64,000 nucleotides of DNA from Mesorhizobium loti CJ3sym (GTDB taxonomy: Bacteria; Pseudomonadota; Alphaproteobacteria; Rhizobiales; Rhizobiaceae), in contig NZ_AXAL01000018.1 in assembly GCF_000472785.1 (NCBI RefSeq), forward strand, positions 96,061 to 160,060, written 5' to 3'. The translations under genes were made by a program, and so were the position numbers. This document shows, in pieces, positions 35,487-44,441 of the stretch (position 1 is the stretch's first letter; each line of letters begins with the position of its first letter). The notes beneath the pieces were generated by a model. That model searched no databases and was not told the DNA's origin. It saw nothing but the letters and a program-made list of their open reading frames with translations.

Positions 35487-38400
35487 TGAAGGGCTTCAAT
35501 CTCTCCGAGTGGGCGCTCAGCCACCGCTCCATGGTCTGGTACTTCATGCTGGTCTTCGTCGTGGCCGGCGTGTTCTCCTACCTCAATCTCGGCCGTGAGG
35601 AAGACCCCAACTTCACCATCAAGACCATGATCATCCAGGCCAACTGGCCCGGCGCGTCGGTCAAGGAGACCCTGCAGCAGGTCACCGACCGCATCGAGAA
35701 GAAGCTCGAAGAGCTCGACAGTCTCGACTTCACCAGATCCGTCACCACCGCCGGCCAGACTGTCATCTTCGTCAACCTGAAGGACACCACCAAGGCGCGC
35801 GATGTCGTGCCGAACTGGATTCAGGTGCGCAACATGGTGGAAGACATCAAGGCGCAGTTTCCGCAAGGCGTGCAGGGACCGTTCTTCAATGACCGCTTTG
35901 GCGATGTCTACGGCAATATCTACGCCTTCACATCGGACGGGCTGACGCCGCGCCAATTGCGCGACTATGTCGAGGATGCCCGCACCAAGATCCTGACCGT
36001 GCCGAATGCCGGCAAGGTCGACCTGGTCGGCGCGCAGGACGAGGCGATCTATCTCGAATTCTCGACCCGCCAGATCGCCGCCCTTGGCCTCAACCAGCAA
36101 GCGATCGTGGCAAGCCTGCAGGCGCAGAACGCCATCACGCCGTCCGGTGTCGTCCAGTCTGGACCGGAGCGCATCAGCGTGCGCGTCGGCGGCCAGTTCA
36201 CCTCCGAAGACAGCCTGCGGGCCATCAATCTGCGCGTCAACGACCGCTTCTTCCGGCTGAGCGACGTGGCGACGATCACGCGCGGCTATGCCGATCCGCC
36301 GACGGCGCTGTTCCGCTTCAATGGCCAGGACGCCATCGCGCTCGCCATCGGCATGAAGCCCAACGCCAATCTGCTCGAATTCGGCGAGGCGCTGCACAAG
36401 GAGATGAACAAGGTACTGGCTGACCTTCCGGTCGGCGTCGGCGTGCATCTGGTCGCCGACCAGCCGGTCATCGTCGAGGAGGCGGTTTCGGGCTTCACCC
36501 GGGCACTGGCCGAAGCGGTCGCCATCGTGCTCGCGGTGTCGTTCGTCAGCCTTGGCATGCGCGCTGGCTTCGTCGTCGCGCTGTCCATCCCGCTGGTGCT
36601 AGCCATCACCTTTACCGTGATGGAGTATCTCGGCATATCGCTGCAGCGCATTTCGCTGGGCGCGCTGATCATCGCGCTTGGGCTGCTGGTCGACGACGCC
36701 ATGATCGCGGTCGAGATGATGGTGGCGCGGCTGGAGGTCGGCGACAATATCCGCAAGGCGGCGACCTATGTCTACACGTCGACCGCCTTCCCGATGCTGA
36801 CCGGCACGCTGGTGACGGTCGCCGGCTTCATCCCGATTGGCCTCAACTCGAGTGCTGCGGGCGAATATACCTTCACGCTGTTCGTCGTCATCGCCGTGTC
36901 GCTTTTGGTGTCATGGATCGTGGCGGTGCTGTTTGCGCCGCTGCTTGGCGTCACCATCCTGCCGGCGACGATGAAGACAAAGCATCACGACCAGCCCGGC
37001 CGATTCACGTCGCTGTTCCGGCGCGTGCTTGTCGGCTCGGTGCGCCATCACTGGCTGACCATCATCGTCACGGTGTTGTTGTTTGCCGGCTCGATCGCCG
37101 GCTTCGGCCTGGTGCAACAGCAGTTCTTCCCGCCGTCGGACCGGCCGGAGTTGATCGTCGACTGGAACCTGCCGCAGAACTCGTCGATCGCCGAGACGCG
37201 CGACCAGATGGAGCGGTTCGAGCAGCGGGCGCTGGTCGGCAATCCCGACATCGACCATTTCTCGTCCTATATCGGCCAGGGCGCGGTACGCTTCGTGCTC
37301 GCCTATGATGTGCAGCCCGCCAACCCCTATTTCGGCCAGACGGTCATCGTCACCAAGAGCATCGAGGCCCGCAACCGGGTGAAGCCGGCTTTGGAGAAGC
37401 TGCTGCGCGCGGAGTTCGTCGGCACCGATGCCTTCGTCAAGCCGCTGGAGCTTGGCCCGCCGGTCGGTCGCCCGGTGCAGTACCGTGTCGGCGGTCCCGA
37501 AATCCAGACGGTGCGCGGACTGGCGCAGCAATTCGCCGGCCTCATCGCCACCAATCCGAAGCTGGCCCCGCCGACCTTCGACTGGAACGAGCCGCAGCGT
37601 GTGCTGAGGGTCGAGGTGCTGCAGGACAAGGCACGCCAGCTCGGCATCACCTCATCCGATATCGCCAGCGCGCTGAACAGCACGGTCGGCGGCGCCACCA
37701 TCACCCAGGTGCGCGACGCCACCTATCTGATCAATGTCGTGGCGCGCTCGCGCGATGCCGAACGCGGCTCGATCGGGACGTTGCAGAACATGCAGTTGCC
37801 GACCAGCACCGGCGAGGCCATTCCGCTCGCGGCGGTGGCCAACTTCCGCTACGATTTGGAGCAACCGACGGTGTGGCGGCGTGACCGCATTCCGACGATC
37901 ACCGTGCGCGCAGGCCTGGTCGGCGACGTGCTGCCGGCAACGGTCGTCAACGAGTTGAAGCCATCGGTCGAGGCCTTCATCGCCAAACTGCCGCCGGGCT
38001 ATTCGATCGAGACCGCGGGCTCGGTCGAGGAGAGCGGCAAAAGCCAGGGGCCGATCGCCGCCGTGGTGCCGTTGATGCTGTTCGTCATGGCGACCATCCT
38101 GATGATCCAGCTGCAAAGCTTCCAGCGCCTGTTCCTGGTGGTTGCAGTGGCACCGCTCGGGCTGATCGGCGTGGTTGCGGCCCTGGTGCCGAGCGGCGCA
38201 CCGCTCGGCTTCGTCGCCATCCTCGGCGTGCTGGCGCTGATCGGCATCCTGATCCGCAACTCGGTCATCCTGATCGTGCAGATCGAGGACCTTGTCCGCG
38301 AGGGCAAGGACCGGTGGGCGGCTGTCATCGAGGCAACCGAACACCGCATGCGGCCGATCGCGCTGACAGCGGCAGCCGCCAGCCTGGCGCTGATCCCGAT

Positions 38401-38584
38401 CGCACGCGAAGTGTTCTGGGGGCCAATGGCCTATGCCATGATGGGCGGCATCATCGCCGGCACGGCGATCACGCTGCTGTTCCTGCCGGCGCTCTACGTG
38501 ACGTGGTTCCGGATCAAGGAGCCGAAAGGTCGAGACGAATCCCCGGTTTCGGAGGCCAGCGAGCCCGTACCAGCTCAGACTTAA
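35486..38584 (+). CDS. RND multidrug efflux pump (AcrB/MexB/TriC type)
   Basis: 1032-residue inner-membrane proton antiporter. Two repeats, each with a large periplasmic loop, are visible. TM4 carries the proton-relay pair Asp403-Asp404 in LLVDDAMIAVEMMV. The second repeat includes GIVVAL-like FVAILGVLALIGILIRNSVIL and the TM12 region GPMAYAMMGGIIAG. The start overlaps the adaptor TGA (TGATG). No outer-membrane factor follows, so a TolC homologue elsewhere is needed. The substrate cannot be predicted; detergents or biocides are plausible by analogy with TriABC. Confidence 0.93.
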   Translation: MKGFNLSEWALSHRSMVWYFMLVFVVAGVFSYLNLGREEDPNFTIKTMIIQANWPGASVKETLQQVTDRIEKKLEELDSLDFTRSVTTAGQTVIFVNLKDTTKARDVVPNWIQVRNMVEDIKAQFPQGVQGPFFNDRFGDVYGNIYAFTSDGLTPRQLRDYVEDARTKILTVPNAGKVDLVGAQDEAIYLEFSTRQIAALGLNQQAIVASLQAQNAITPSGVVQSGPERISVRVGGQFTSEDSLRAINLRVNDRFFRLSDVATITRGYADPPTALFRFNGQDAIALAIGMKPNANLLEFGEALHKEMNKVLADLPVGVGVHLVADQPVIVEEAVSGFTRALAEAVAIVLAVSFVSLGMRAGFVVALSIPLVLAITFTVMEYLGISLQRISLGALIIALGLLVDDAMIAVEMMVARLEVGDNIRKAATYVYTSTAFPMLTGTLVTVAGFIPIGLNSSAAGEYTFTLFVVIAVSLLVSWIVAVLFAPLLGVTILPATMKTKHHDQPGRFTSLFRRVLVGSVRHHWLTIIVTVLLFAGSIAGFGLVQQQFFPPSDRPELIVDWNLPQNSSIAETRDQMERFEQRALVGNPDIDHFSSYIGQGAVRFVLAYDVQPANPYFGQTVIVTKSIEARNRVKPALEKLLRAEFVGTDAFVKPLELGPPVGRPVQYRVGGPEIQTVRGLAQQFAGLIATNPKLAPPTFDWNEPQRVLRVEVLQDKARQLGITSSDIASALNSTVGGATITQVRDATYLINVVARSRDAERGSIGTLQNMQLPTSTGEAIPLAAVANFRYDLEQPTVWRRDRIPTITVRAGLVGDVLPATVVNELKPSVEAFIAKLPPGYSIETAGSVEESGKSQGPIAAVVPLMLFVMATILMIQLQSFQRLFLVVAVAPLGLIGVVAALVPSGAPLGFVAILGVLALIGILIRNSVILIVQIEDLVREGKDRWAAVIEATEHRMRPIALTAAAASLALIPIAREVFWGPMAYAMMGGIIAGTAITLLFLPALYVTWFRIKEPKGRDESPVSEASEPVPAQT

Positions 38585-38596
38585 GGCTTTGCCGGA

Positions 38597-38902
38597 TCAC
38601 TCGTTGTTGTTGGAGGGTTGAGGACGTGATTTGGCGCGCTGCCACGGCGATGATTTTGAGCCGCGCCAGGCGCACCAGCCTTCGGGCAAGTCGGCCAGCG
38701 CCAGAATGCTTTCATCGCGCCGCACAACGTTTTGCAAGCTGACGATCATTATGTCGCCATCGTCAACAGGTCCAGTTTCGCTGTTGTGAAATTGCCAGCT
38801 GCCGTCGTCATCGTCATGCGAGACGTAGGCGATCCAATCGCCTCGCGTAACTATGCCCCGATCCACAAACACCGCGACATTGGGGGATCTGCAAACTTCC
38901 AT
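38597..38902 (-). CDS. Small DUF2185/Imm33-like protein
   Basis: 101 residues. The central part (TRGDWIAYVSHDDDDGSWQF, then DIMIVSLQNVVRRDESIL and DLPEGWCAWR) resembles the DUF2185 family, which includes the Imm33-type immunity proteins of polymorphic toxin systems. No toxin gene is adjacent: it lies alone, convergent with the RND pump and upstream-facing to the ABC operon. The resemblance is from memory of the family pattern and is tentative. Acidic middle and basic Ser/Asn-rich tail. The ribosome-binding site is weak. Confidence 0.6.
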   Translation of the reverse strand: MEVCRSPNVAVFVDRGIVTRGDWIAYVSHDDDDGSWQFHNSETGPVDDGDIMIVSLQNVVRRDESILALADLPEGWCAWRGSKSSPWQRAKSRPQPSNNNE

Positions 38903-38951
38903 TCCTCTATGGGAATTCCCCGAAGATCGTTCTGCACTTAGGAAAACGAAC

Positions 38952-39701
38952 TCAAGCAGTTCTTACAAAACCGTCGCTGGCCCTTAGCAGATTGCGTGTA
39001 TAATCCTTCGTGACACGTCGCTCGACAAGATCGCTCGCCGCCAGATTTTCCACCGCCTCACCGCTCTGCATCACCATCAGCCGCTCGCACATATGGGTAA
39101 TGATGGCGAGGTCGTGGCTGACCATCAGGAAGGTCAGCTTGCGCCGCCGGCGGACTTCTTCCAGCAGATTGAGCACTTCCGCCTGCACGGAGGCATCGAG
39201 CGCCGAGGTCGGCTCGTCGAGCAACAGGATCGACGGTTCGAGAATGAGCGCTCGGGCGATCGCCACACGCTGACGCTGGCCGCCCGACAATTGATGCGAG
39301 TAGCGGAAGCGAAAGCCGTTGCCAAGGCCGACTTCGTCGAGCGCCTGCTGGATGCGTTTTTCGCCATCGGCAAAGCCGTGAATGGCCAGCGGCTCCTGCA
39401 GCAGGCGGTCGACGGTCTGGCGCGGGTGCAGAGAGCCATACGGATCCTGGAAGACCATCTGCACTTCGCGATAGAAGGCCTTGTCGCGGCGCGTGCCGAG
39501 CGTCTTGCCGTTGACGGCGATACTACCCGAGGCGACGGGCGCAAGGCCGGCGATGGCCCTGAGCAGCGTCGATTTTCCGGACCCGGATTCGCCAACCAGG
39601 CCGAAGGATTCCCCCGGCTGTACGTCGAGGCTGACGCCCTTCAGCGCGCGAAAGCGATCGAAGATGACTTCCAGCCGGTCGACGGCAATCGCTGACGTCA
39701 T
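38952..39701 (-). CDS. Peptide/nickel-type ABC transporter ATP-binding protein (DppF/NikE-like)
   Basis: 249 residues: Walker A GLVGESGSGKST, Q-loop FQDPYGSLHPRQ, signature LSGGQRQRVAIARAL and Walker B ILLLDEPTSALD. The short length without the C-terminal oligopeptide-binding extension resembles NikE-type subunits. It begins with ATGA overlapping the stop of the partner ATPase. Last gene of a five-gene import operon (binding protein, two permeases, two ATPases). Confidence 0.92.
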   Translation of the reverse strand: MTSAIAVDRLEVIFDRFRALKGVSLDVQPGESFGLVGESGSGKSTLLRAIAGLAPVASGSIAVNGKTLGTRRDKAFYREVQMVFQDPYGSLHPRQTVDRLLQEPLAIHGFADGEKRIQQALDEVGLGNGFRFRYSHQLSGGQRQRVAIARALILEPSILLLDEPTSALDASVQAEVLNLLEEVRRRRKLTFLMVSHDLAIITHMCERLMVMQSGEAVENLAASDLVERRVTKDYTRNLLRASDGFVRTA

Positions 39702-40543
39702 GCCGCCCACTCCGGCTTGCGGTCGAGCACCGGCAGCGGGTGACGGTCGGCGCCGATCTTGGGCATGCAGTTGAGCAGGCCGCGCGTGTAGGGATGCTGG
39801 GCATTGCCCAGTTCCGACGCCTTGAGCTGCTCGACCACCTTGCCGGCATACATGACGATGACGCGGTCGCAGAAGGACGAAACCAGGCGCAGATCATGCG
39901 AGATGAAGATCAGCCCCATGCCACGGTCGCTGACCAATTTGTCGAGGATGCCGAGCACGTCGAGTTGTACCGTGACGTCGAGCGCCGAGGTCGGCTCGTC
40001 GGCAATCATCATTTCCGGTCCGGCAATCAGCATCATGGCGATCATGGCGCGTTGGCCCATGCCGCCGGACACTTCGTGCGGATGCAGGTCGAAGACACGT
40101 TTGGGGTCACGGATTTGCACCGCCTCCAGCATGGCGAGCGCGCGCTCGCGCGCCTCGGCCTTGGAGACCCTCTCATGCGTGCGCAGCGTCTCGACGATCT
40201 GGCGGCCGATGCTCATCACCGGGTCGAGCGAATATTTCGGATCCTGCAGGATCATGGCGATGCGGTTGCCCCGCAGCGCCCGGCGTTCGCGCGGCGAGAT
40301 GCGGAGCAGATCGATGCCATCGAAGGCCAGTTTGTTGGCAGATATCCGGGCCTGGGACGGCGTCACGCCCATGATGGCGCGGCCCGTCTGCGACTTGCCG
40401 GAGCCGGACTCGCCGACGATGCCGAGCCGTTCGCGTCCGAGCGAAAAGGAGACACCGCGCACCGCCTCGATCACCCCGGTGCGGGTCGGGAAGGTGACGC
40501 GCAGATCGTCGACGTCGAGAAGCGTCTTCGTCTCCCTGTTCAT
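39698..40543 (-). CDS. Peptide/nickel-type ABC transporter ATP-binding protein (DppD/NikD-like)
   Basis: 281 residues: Walker A GIVGESGSGKSQTG, Q-loop LQDPKYSLDPVM, signature VSGGMGQRAMIAMML and Walker B MMIADEPTSALD. Pairs with the downstream ATPase to energise the transporter. Overlaps the upstream permease gene by 4 nt and the downstream ATPase gene by 4 nt. The C-terminus (LNCMPKIGADRHPLPVLDRK) is the usual short HPY-type end. Confidence 0.92.
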   Translation of the reverse strand: MNRETKTLLDVDDLRVTFPTRTGVIEAVRGVSFSLGRERLGIVGESGSGKSQTGRAIMGVTPSQARISANKLAFDGIDLLRISPRERRALRGNRIAMILQDPKYSLDPVMSIGRQIVETLRTHERVSKAEARERALAMLEAVQIRDPKRVFDLHPHEVSGGMGQRAMIAMMLIAGPEMMIADEPTSALDVTVQLDVLGILDKLVSDRGMGLIFISHDLRLVSSFCDRVIVMYAGKVVEQLKASELGNAQHPYTRGLLNCMPKIGADRHPLPVLDRKPEWAA

Positions 40544-41460
40544 TGGTCACCACTGCGGGGATCGAGTGCATCGCGCAGGCCGTCGCCAAGCAGGTTGAAG
40601 CCGAGGCTGACGATGAGGATGGCAAAGCCCGGCGCGCCGGCCACCCACCACTGGTCGAGCACGAAGCGGCGACCGGAAGCGATCATGGTGCCCCATTCCG
40701 GCAGCGGCGGCTGCGCGCCGAGGCCGAGGAAGCCGAGCCCGGCGGCAGTCAGGATGATGCCGGCCATGTCGAGCGTCACCCTGACGATCAGCGAGGAGAT
40801 GCAGAGCGGCATAATGTGGCGCAACACGATGCGGAAGGGCGAGGCGCCCATCAATTGCACCGCCTTGATGTAATCGGAATTGCGCACCGTCAGCGTTTCC
40901 GCGCGGGCAATTCGGGCGTAGGGCGGCCACGAGGTGATGGCGATGGCCAGCACCGCATTCTCGATGCCGGGGCCAAGCGCGGCGACGAAAGCCAGCGCCA
41001 GGATCAGCTTGGGGAAAGCGAGGACGATGTCGGTGATGCGCATCAGGATGGCATCAGTCCAGCCGCCGGCATAGCCGGCAATGGTGCCGACCAGCAGGCC
41101 GATGGGGGCGGCGATGATGGCAACCAGAATGACAACATAAAGCGTCCAGCGCGAGCCGTAGAGGATGCGCGACAGGATATCGCGTCCGAGGTCGTCGGTG
41201 CCGAACCAGTGTTCGGCGCTGGGCGCCAGCAGCCGTGAATTCTTGAGATCGCCGAATGTCGGCGAGTAAGGCGCCAGAGCGCCGGCAAGGGCGGCGATGA
41301 CCAGCAGGGCGATGATGATCAACAGGCCGACAAAAGCCAGCCGGTTGGCGGAAAAGCGCCGCCACGCGACATAGGCGCGGCCGAGCCTTGCCTGCATGCG
41401 CGAGGCCGGGCGCTCGCTGAGCAGCCAGTCGCGGCGGGATTGGACGACCTCGGCGCTCAT
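40540..41460 (-). CDS. Peptide/nickel-type ABC transporter permease (DppC-like)
   Basis: 306 residues. N-terminal cytoplasmic segment and a first helix (LAFVGLLIIIALLVIAALAG), then the OppC-type GTDDLGRDILSRILYGSRW motif. The EAA loop region (YARIARAETLTVRNSDYIKAV) follows, and the C-terminal helices include GLGFLGLGAQPPLPEWG. Couples to the ATPases. It overlaps both neighbours by 4 nt. Confidence 0.92.
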   Translation of the reverse strand: MSAEVVQSRRDWLLSERPASRMQARLGRAYVAWRRFSANRLAFVGLLIIIALLVIAALAGALAPYSPTFGDLKNSRLLAPSAEHWFGTDDLGRDILSRILYGSRWTLYVVILVAIIAAPIGLLVGTIAGYAGGWTDAILMRITDIVLAFPKLILALAFVAALGPGIENAVLAIAITSWPPYARIARAETLTVRNSDYIKAVQLMGASPFRIVLRHIMPLCISSLIVRVTLDMAGIILTAAGLGFLGLGAQPPLPEWGTMIASGRRFVLDQWWVAGAPGFAILIVSLGFNLLGDGLRDALDPRSGDQ

Positions 41461-42518
41461 CGGACCTTCGTCCTCGGATCAAGCACACGGTAAAGCAGGT
41501 CGGACAGGAGATTGATGCCGATGAACACCGAGCCGATGACGATGGTGCCGCCAAGCACGGCGTTCATGTCGGCGTTCTGCAGCGAATTGGTGATGTAGAG
41601 GCCGATGCCGGGCCAGGAGAAGACGACCTCGGTCAGCACCGAGCCCTCCAGCAGATTGGCGTAGGACAGCGCGATCACGGTGACCATCGGCACGGCGGCG
41701 TTGCGAAGCGCGTGGCCCCAGATGATGCGGGTTTCCGACAAGCCCTTGGCGCGCGCGGCGACGATGTATTCCTGCGCCAGTTCGTTCAACATGAATGAGC
41801 GCGTCATGCGGCTGATGTAAGCCAGCGAGAAATAGCCGAGCAGGCCTGCCGGCAAAATGATGTGGCGAAAGGCATCGTAGAAGACATCCCACTGGCGCTG
41901 CCACAGCGCATCGAGAAGATAAAAGCCGGTGATCGGTGTGAACGTGTATTCGTAGACGACGTCGAGGCGGCCGGGAAACGCCACCCATTGCAGCTTGGCG
42001 TAGAACAGGACGAGCCCCAAAAGCCCGATCCAGAAGATCGGCACGGAATAGCCGATAAGGCCGACAATGCGCACGATCTGGTCGATAACGCTGCCGCGTT
42101 TTACAGCTGCCAGCACACCGAGCGGCACGCCGAGCACCGAACCGATCAGCGTTCCCAGCGTCGCCAGTTCGATGGTCGCGGGGAAGGCGCGGCGGATGTC
42201 GGTCATGACCGGATTGGTGGTCAGCACCGACGTGCCGAAATCGCCGCTCAGGGCATTCTTCACATAGATGTAGAACTGCTCGACCAGCGGCAGATCGAGA
42301 CCCATCTCGCGGCGCGTGCGTTCGACGACATTGAGAGGCGCGCGATCACCGAGCACCGCCAGCACCGGATCGATCGGGATGACCCGGCCAATGAAGAAGG
42401 TGACCGCGAGCAGACCAAGATAGGTCGTGACCGCGATGACCAGGAAGCGGCCTATCGCCGATGCAAGGGCGACGGCGCGGGCGCTGCCGCGCCCGCTCTC
42501 GTTTTCAACCGCACTCAT
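41457..42518 (-). CDS. Peptide/nickel-type ABC transporter permease (DppB-like)
   Basis: 353 residues. The first helix (FLVIAVTTYLGLLAVTFFIG), periplasmic loop, and TIELATLGTLIGSVLGVPLG mark the OppB/DppB subunit, and the EAA-like loop EYIVAARAKGLSETRIIWGH is near residue 250. Starts 18 nt after the binding-protein gene. The two permeases form the membrane channel. Confidence 0.92.
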   Translation of the reverse strand: MSAVENESGRGSARAVALASAIGRFLVIAVTTYLGLLAVTFFIGRVIPIDPVLAVLGDRAPLNVVERTRREMGLDLPLVEQFYIYVKNALSGDFGTSVLTTNPVMTDIRRAFPATIELATLGTLIGSVLGVPLGVLAAVKRGSVIDQIVRIVGLIGYSVPIFWIGLLGLVLFYAKLQWVAFPGRLDVVYEYTFTPITGFYLLDALWQRQWDVFYDAFRHIILPAGLLGYFSLAYISRMTRSFMLNELAQEYIVAARAKGLSETRIIWGHALRNAAVPMVTVIALSYANLLEGSVLTEVVFSWPGIGLYITNSLQNADMNAVLGGTIVIGSVFIGINLLSDLLYRVLDPRTKVR

Positions 42519-42536
42519 GCGGCGCGTCCGACCGCA

Positions 42537-44180
42537 TTATTCCTTGGAGACCGACCCGACGAAATTGGTGTCGAAGCTCGGGCCGAGCACGAGGCCCTTG
42601 AGGTTCTTGCGCAGACCAACCACTTCCAGTTGCTGGTGAATGATGACGAAGGGGCTGGTGTCGAGGATCTTCTTTTGCAGATCCTTGTACATGTCGGCGC
42701 GTTTGCCAGAATCCTTCTCCAGCAGGGCCGCTTCCGTTTCCTTGGTCAGGTCCGGAATGTCCCAGCTGTTGCGCCAGGCGAGCGTGTGCGACTTGCCGGC
42801 ATCCGAATTATCGGGGTTCGACGCAAAGGTCTGGGCATTGGAATTCGGATCGAAATAATCCTGGCCCCAATTGCCGATGTAGATGTCGTGATTGCGGGCG
42901 CGGTATTTGGTCAGCGTCTGCTTGCCGTCGCCAGGAATGATCTCCAGCTTGATGCCGGCCTGTCCAAGCGTCTGCTGGATCGATTCCGCCATGCCTGTCG
43001 TCGGCTGTCCAGTTCGCACGTCCATGGTGACGCTGAAACCGTCGGGCAGGCCGGCCTTGGCCAGCAGTTCCTTGGCCTTGGCGACGTCGAGCTTGAACGG
43101 GTTGTCGTCCACGGTGCCCAGGTCGCCCTTGGGCAGGAAGGACTGGTGGATTTCACCGATGCCCTTGAGGATGGTCGTGCTCAGCGCATCGTAGTCGACC
43201 AGATATTTGAAGGCCTGGCGCACCTCGGGCTTGGCGAGGTTCGGATTCTTCTGGTTGAGGCTGATGTAATAAACCGTACCCTTTGGCGCGCTGGTGGTGG
43301 TGAGGTCGGCGTTCTTGGCAATGGCGTCGAGATCGTTCGGCTCGAGGTTGCGGGCAACGTCGATGTCGCCGGCTTCGAGCGCCAGGCGCTGGCCCGAGCT
43401 TTCCTTCATGTTGCGGTAGATGACGCGGGCGAGCTTGGCCTTCTCGCCGTAATAATTGTCGTTGCGCTCCATGACCACGGCTTCGTTGGCGCGCCATTCG
43501 CGCAGCTTGTAGACGCCGGAGCCGGCATAGCCGGTCTTCAGCCAGGCATTGCCGAAATCATTGTCCCATTTGTAGTCGGCGCTCGGCGTCACCGCCGCGA
43601 CATGTTCCTTGACCAGCTTGGCGTCGACCACCGAGGCGACCGTTGCCGAGAGGCAGTTCAGCACGAAGCTCGGCGCATAGGCCTTGTCGACGGTGAACTG
43701 GAAGGTAGCGTCGTCGACGGCCTTGGCCTTTTCGGTGACGTTGTCGCCGCTGATGCCGAACTGACCGATGATGAAGGCCGGGCTCTTGTCCAGCTTGACG
43801 GCGCGCTCGAACGAATAGGCGACATCGGCCGCGGTGATCGGGTTGCCCGAGGCGAATTTGAGGCCCGGCTTGAGCTTGAATGTATAGGTCATGCCGTCGT
43901 CAGAAACGGTCCAGCTCGCGGCGAGATCCGGCTTGACCTTGGAGGTATCGCTGAGGTCGAGGCGGACAAGCAGATCATAGGTGTTGCCGGTGACTTCGGC
44001 GGTCGACAGCTCGAACGCCTCGCCCGGATCCATGGAGATGATGTCGTCGATCGCGAAGCCTTCGACCAGCGTGTCGGCGGGCGTGACCGCACCAGCCGGC
44101 GCCCCGGCCAGAAGCAGAGCGGACATGGCGGCACCCGCAAGCAGGATGCGGGAGCGTAGAGCAAACTTTTCCATCATCAT
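42537..44180 (-). CDS. Peptide/nickel-type ABC transporter substrate-binding protein
   Basis: 547-residue family 5 binding protein with a signal peptide (ILLAGAAMSALLLAGAPAGA, cleavage near residue 31). Family features are DDGMTYTFKLKPGLKFASGNPITAADVAYSFERAV and the C-terminal NWGQDYFDPNSNAQTF (both described as regions). Imports a peptide, opine, nickel chelate or sugar; specificity cannot be told. First gene of the operon; the first of three tandem ATGs (44180) has AGGGA 9 nt upstream. Confidence 0.93.
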   Translation of the reverse strand: MMMEKFALRSRILLAGAAMSALLLAGAPAGAVTPADTLVEGFAIDDIISMDPGEAFELSTAEVTGNTYDLLVRLDLSDTSKVKPDLAASWTVSDDGMTYTFKLKPGLKFASGNPITAADVAYSFERAVKLDKSPAFIIGQFGISGDNVTEKAKAVDDATFQFTVDKAYAPSFVLNCLSATVASVVDAKLVKEHVAAVTPSADYKWDNDFGNAWLKTGYAGSGVYKLREWRANEAVVMERNDNYYGEKAKLARVIYRNMKESSGQRLALEAGDIDVARNLEPNDLDAIAKNADLTTTSAPKGTVYYISLNQKNPNLAKPEVRQAFKYLVDYDALSTTILKGIGEIHQSFLPKGDLGTVDDNPFKLDVAKAKELLAKAGLPDGFSVTMDVRTGQPTTGMAESIQQTLGQAGIKLEIIPGDGKQTLTKYRARNHDIYIGNWGQDYFDPNSNAQTFASNPDNSDAGKSHTLAWRNSWDIPDLTKETEAALLEKDSGKRADMYKDLQKKILDTSPFVIIHQQLEVVGLRKNLKGLVLGPSFDTNFVGSVSKE

Positions 44181-44441
44181 GGTGATTGTTCCCTGTTTTG
44201 TTGTTTGTTGACCTGAGTTCCCGGCTCAGGATTGTAGAACTCTTTTCGGGGCCTAAGGACGGCCCTCCGACCCCTTACCGTTGCGGTTTTTGTCCAGTTG
44301 GTCAACAGCATATCCGGCAGCCTCATGGCCGGCAACGAGCATTTATGCGACGGCTCATTGGGCCAGAAAGACGGGCGGCGTGTCGACGCACAGGCCAGCC
44401 AATCGGGGCAACCGAACGAGAAAAATCTACTAATTTTGGCG

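Noticed and set aside
41862..44159. Long plus-strand open frame antisense to the ABC binding protein and a permease
   Set aside because: Composition is that of an antisense frame and the minus-strand proteins have clear domains and signal peptides.
44181..44441. Possible gene between the ABC operon and the transglycosylase
   Set aside because: Only short frames with no ribosome-binding site and no recognisable protein; a 6-bp CCTGAG/CTCAGG hairpin in the leader was judged too weak.
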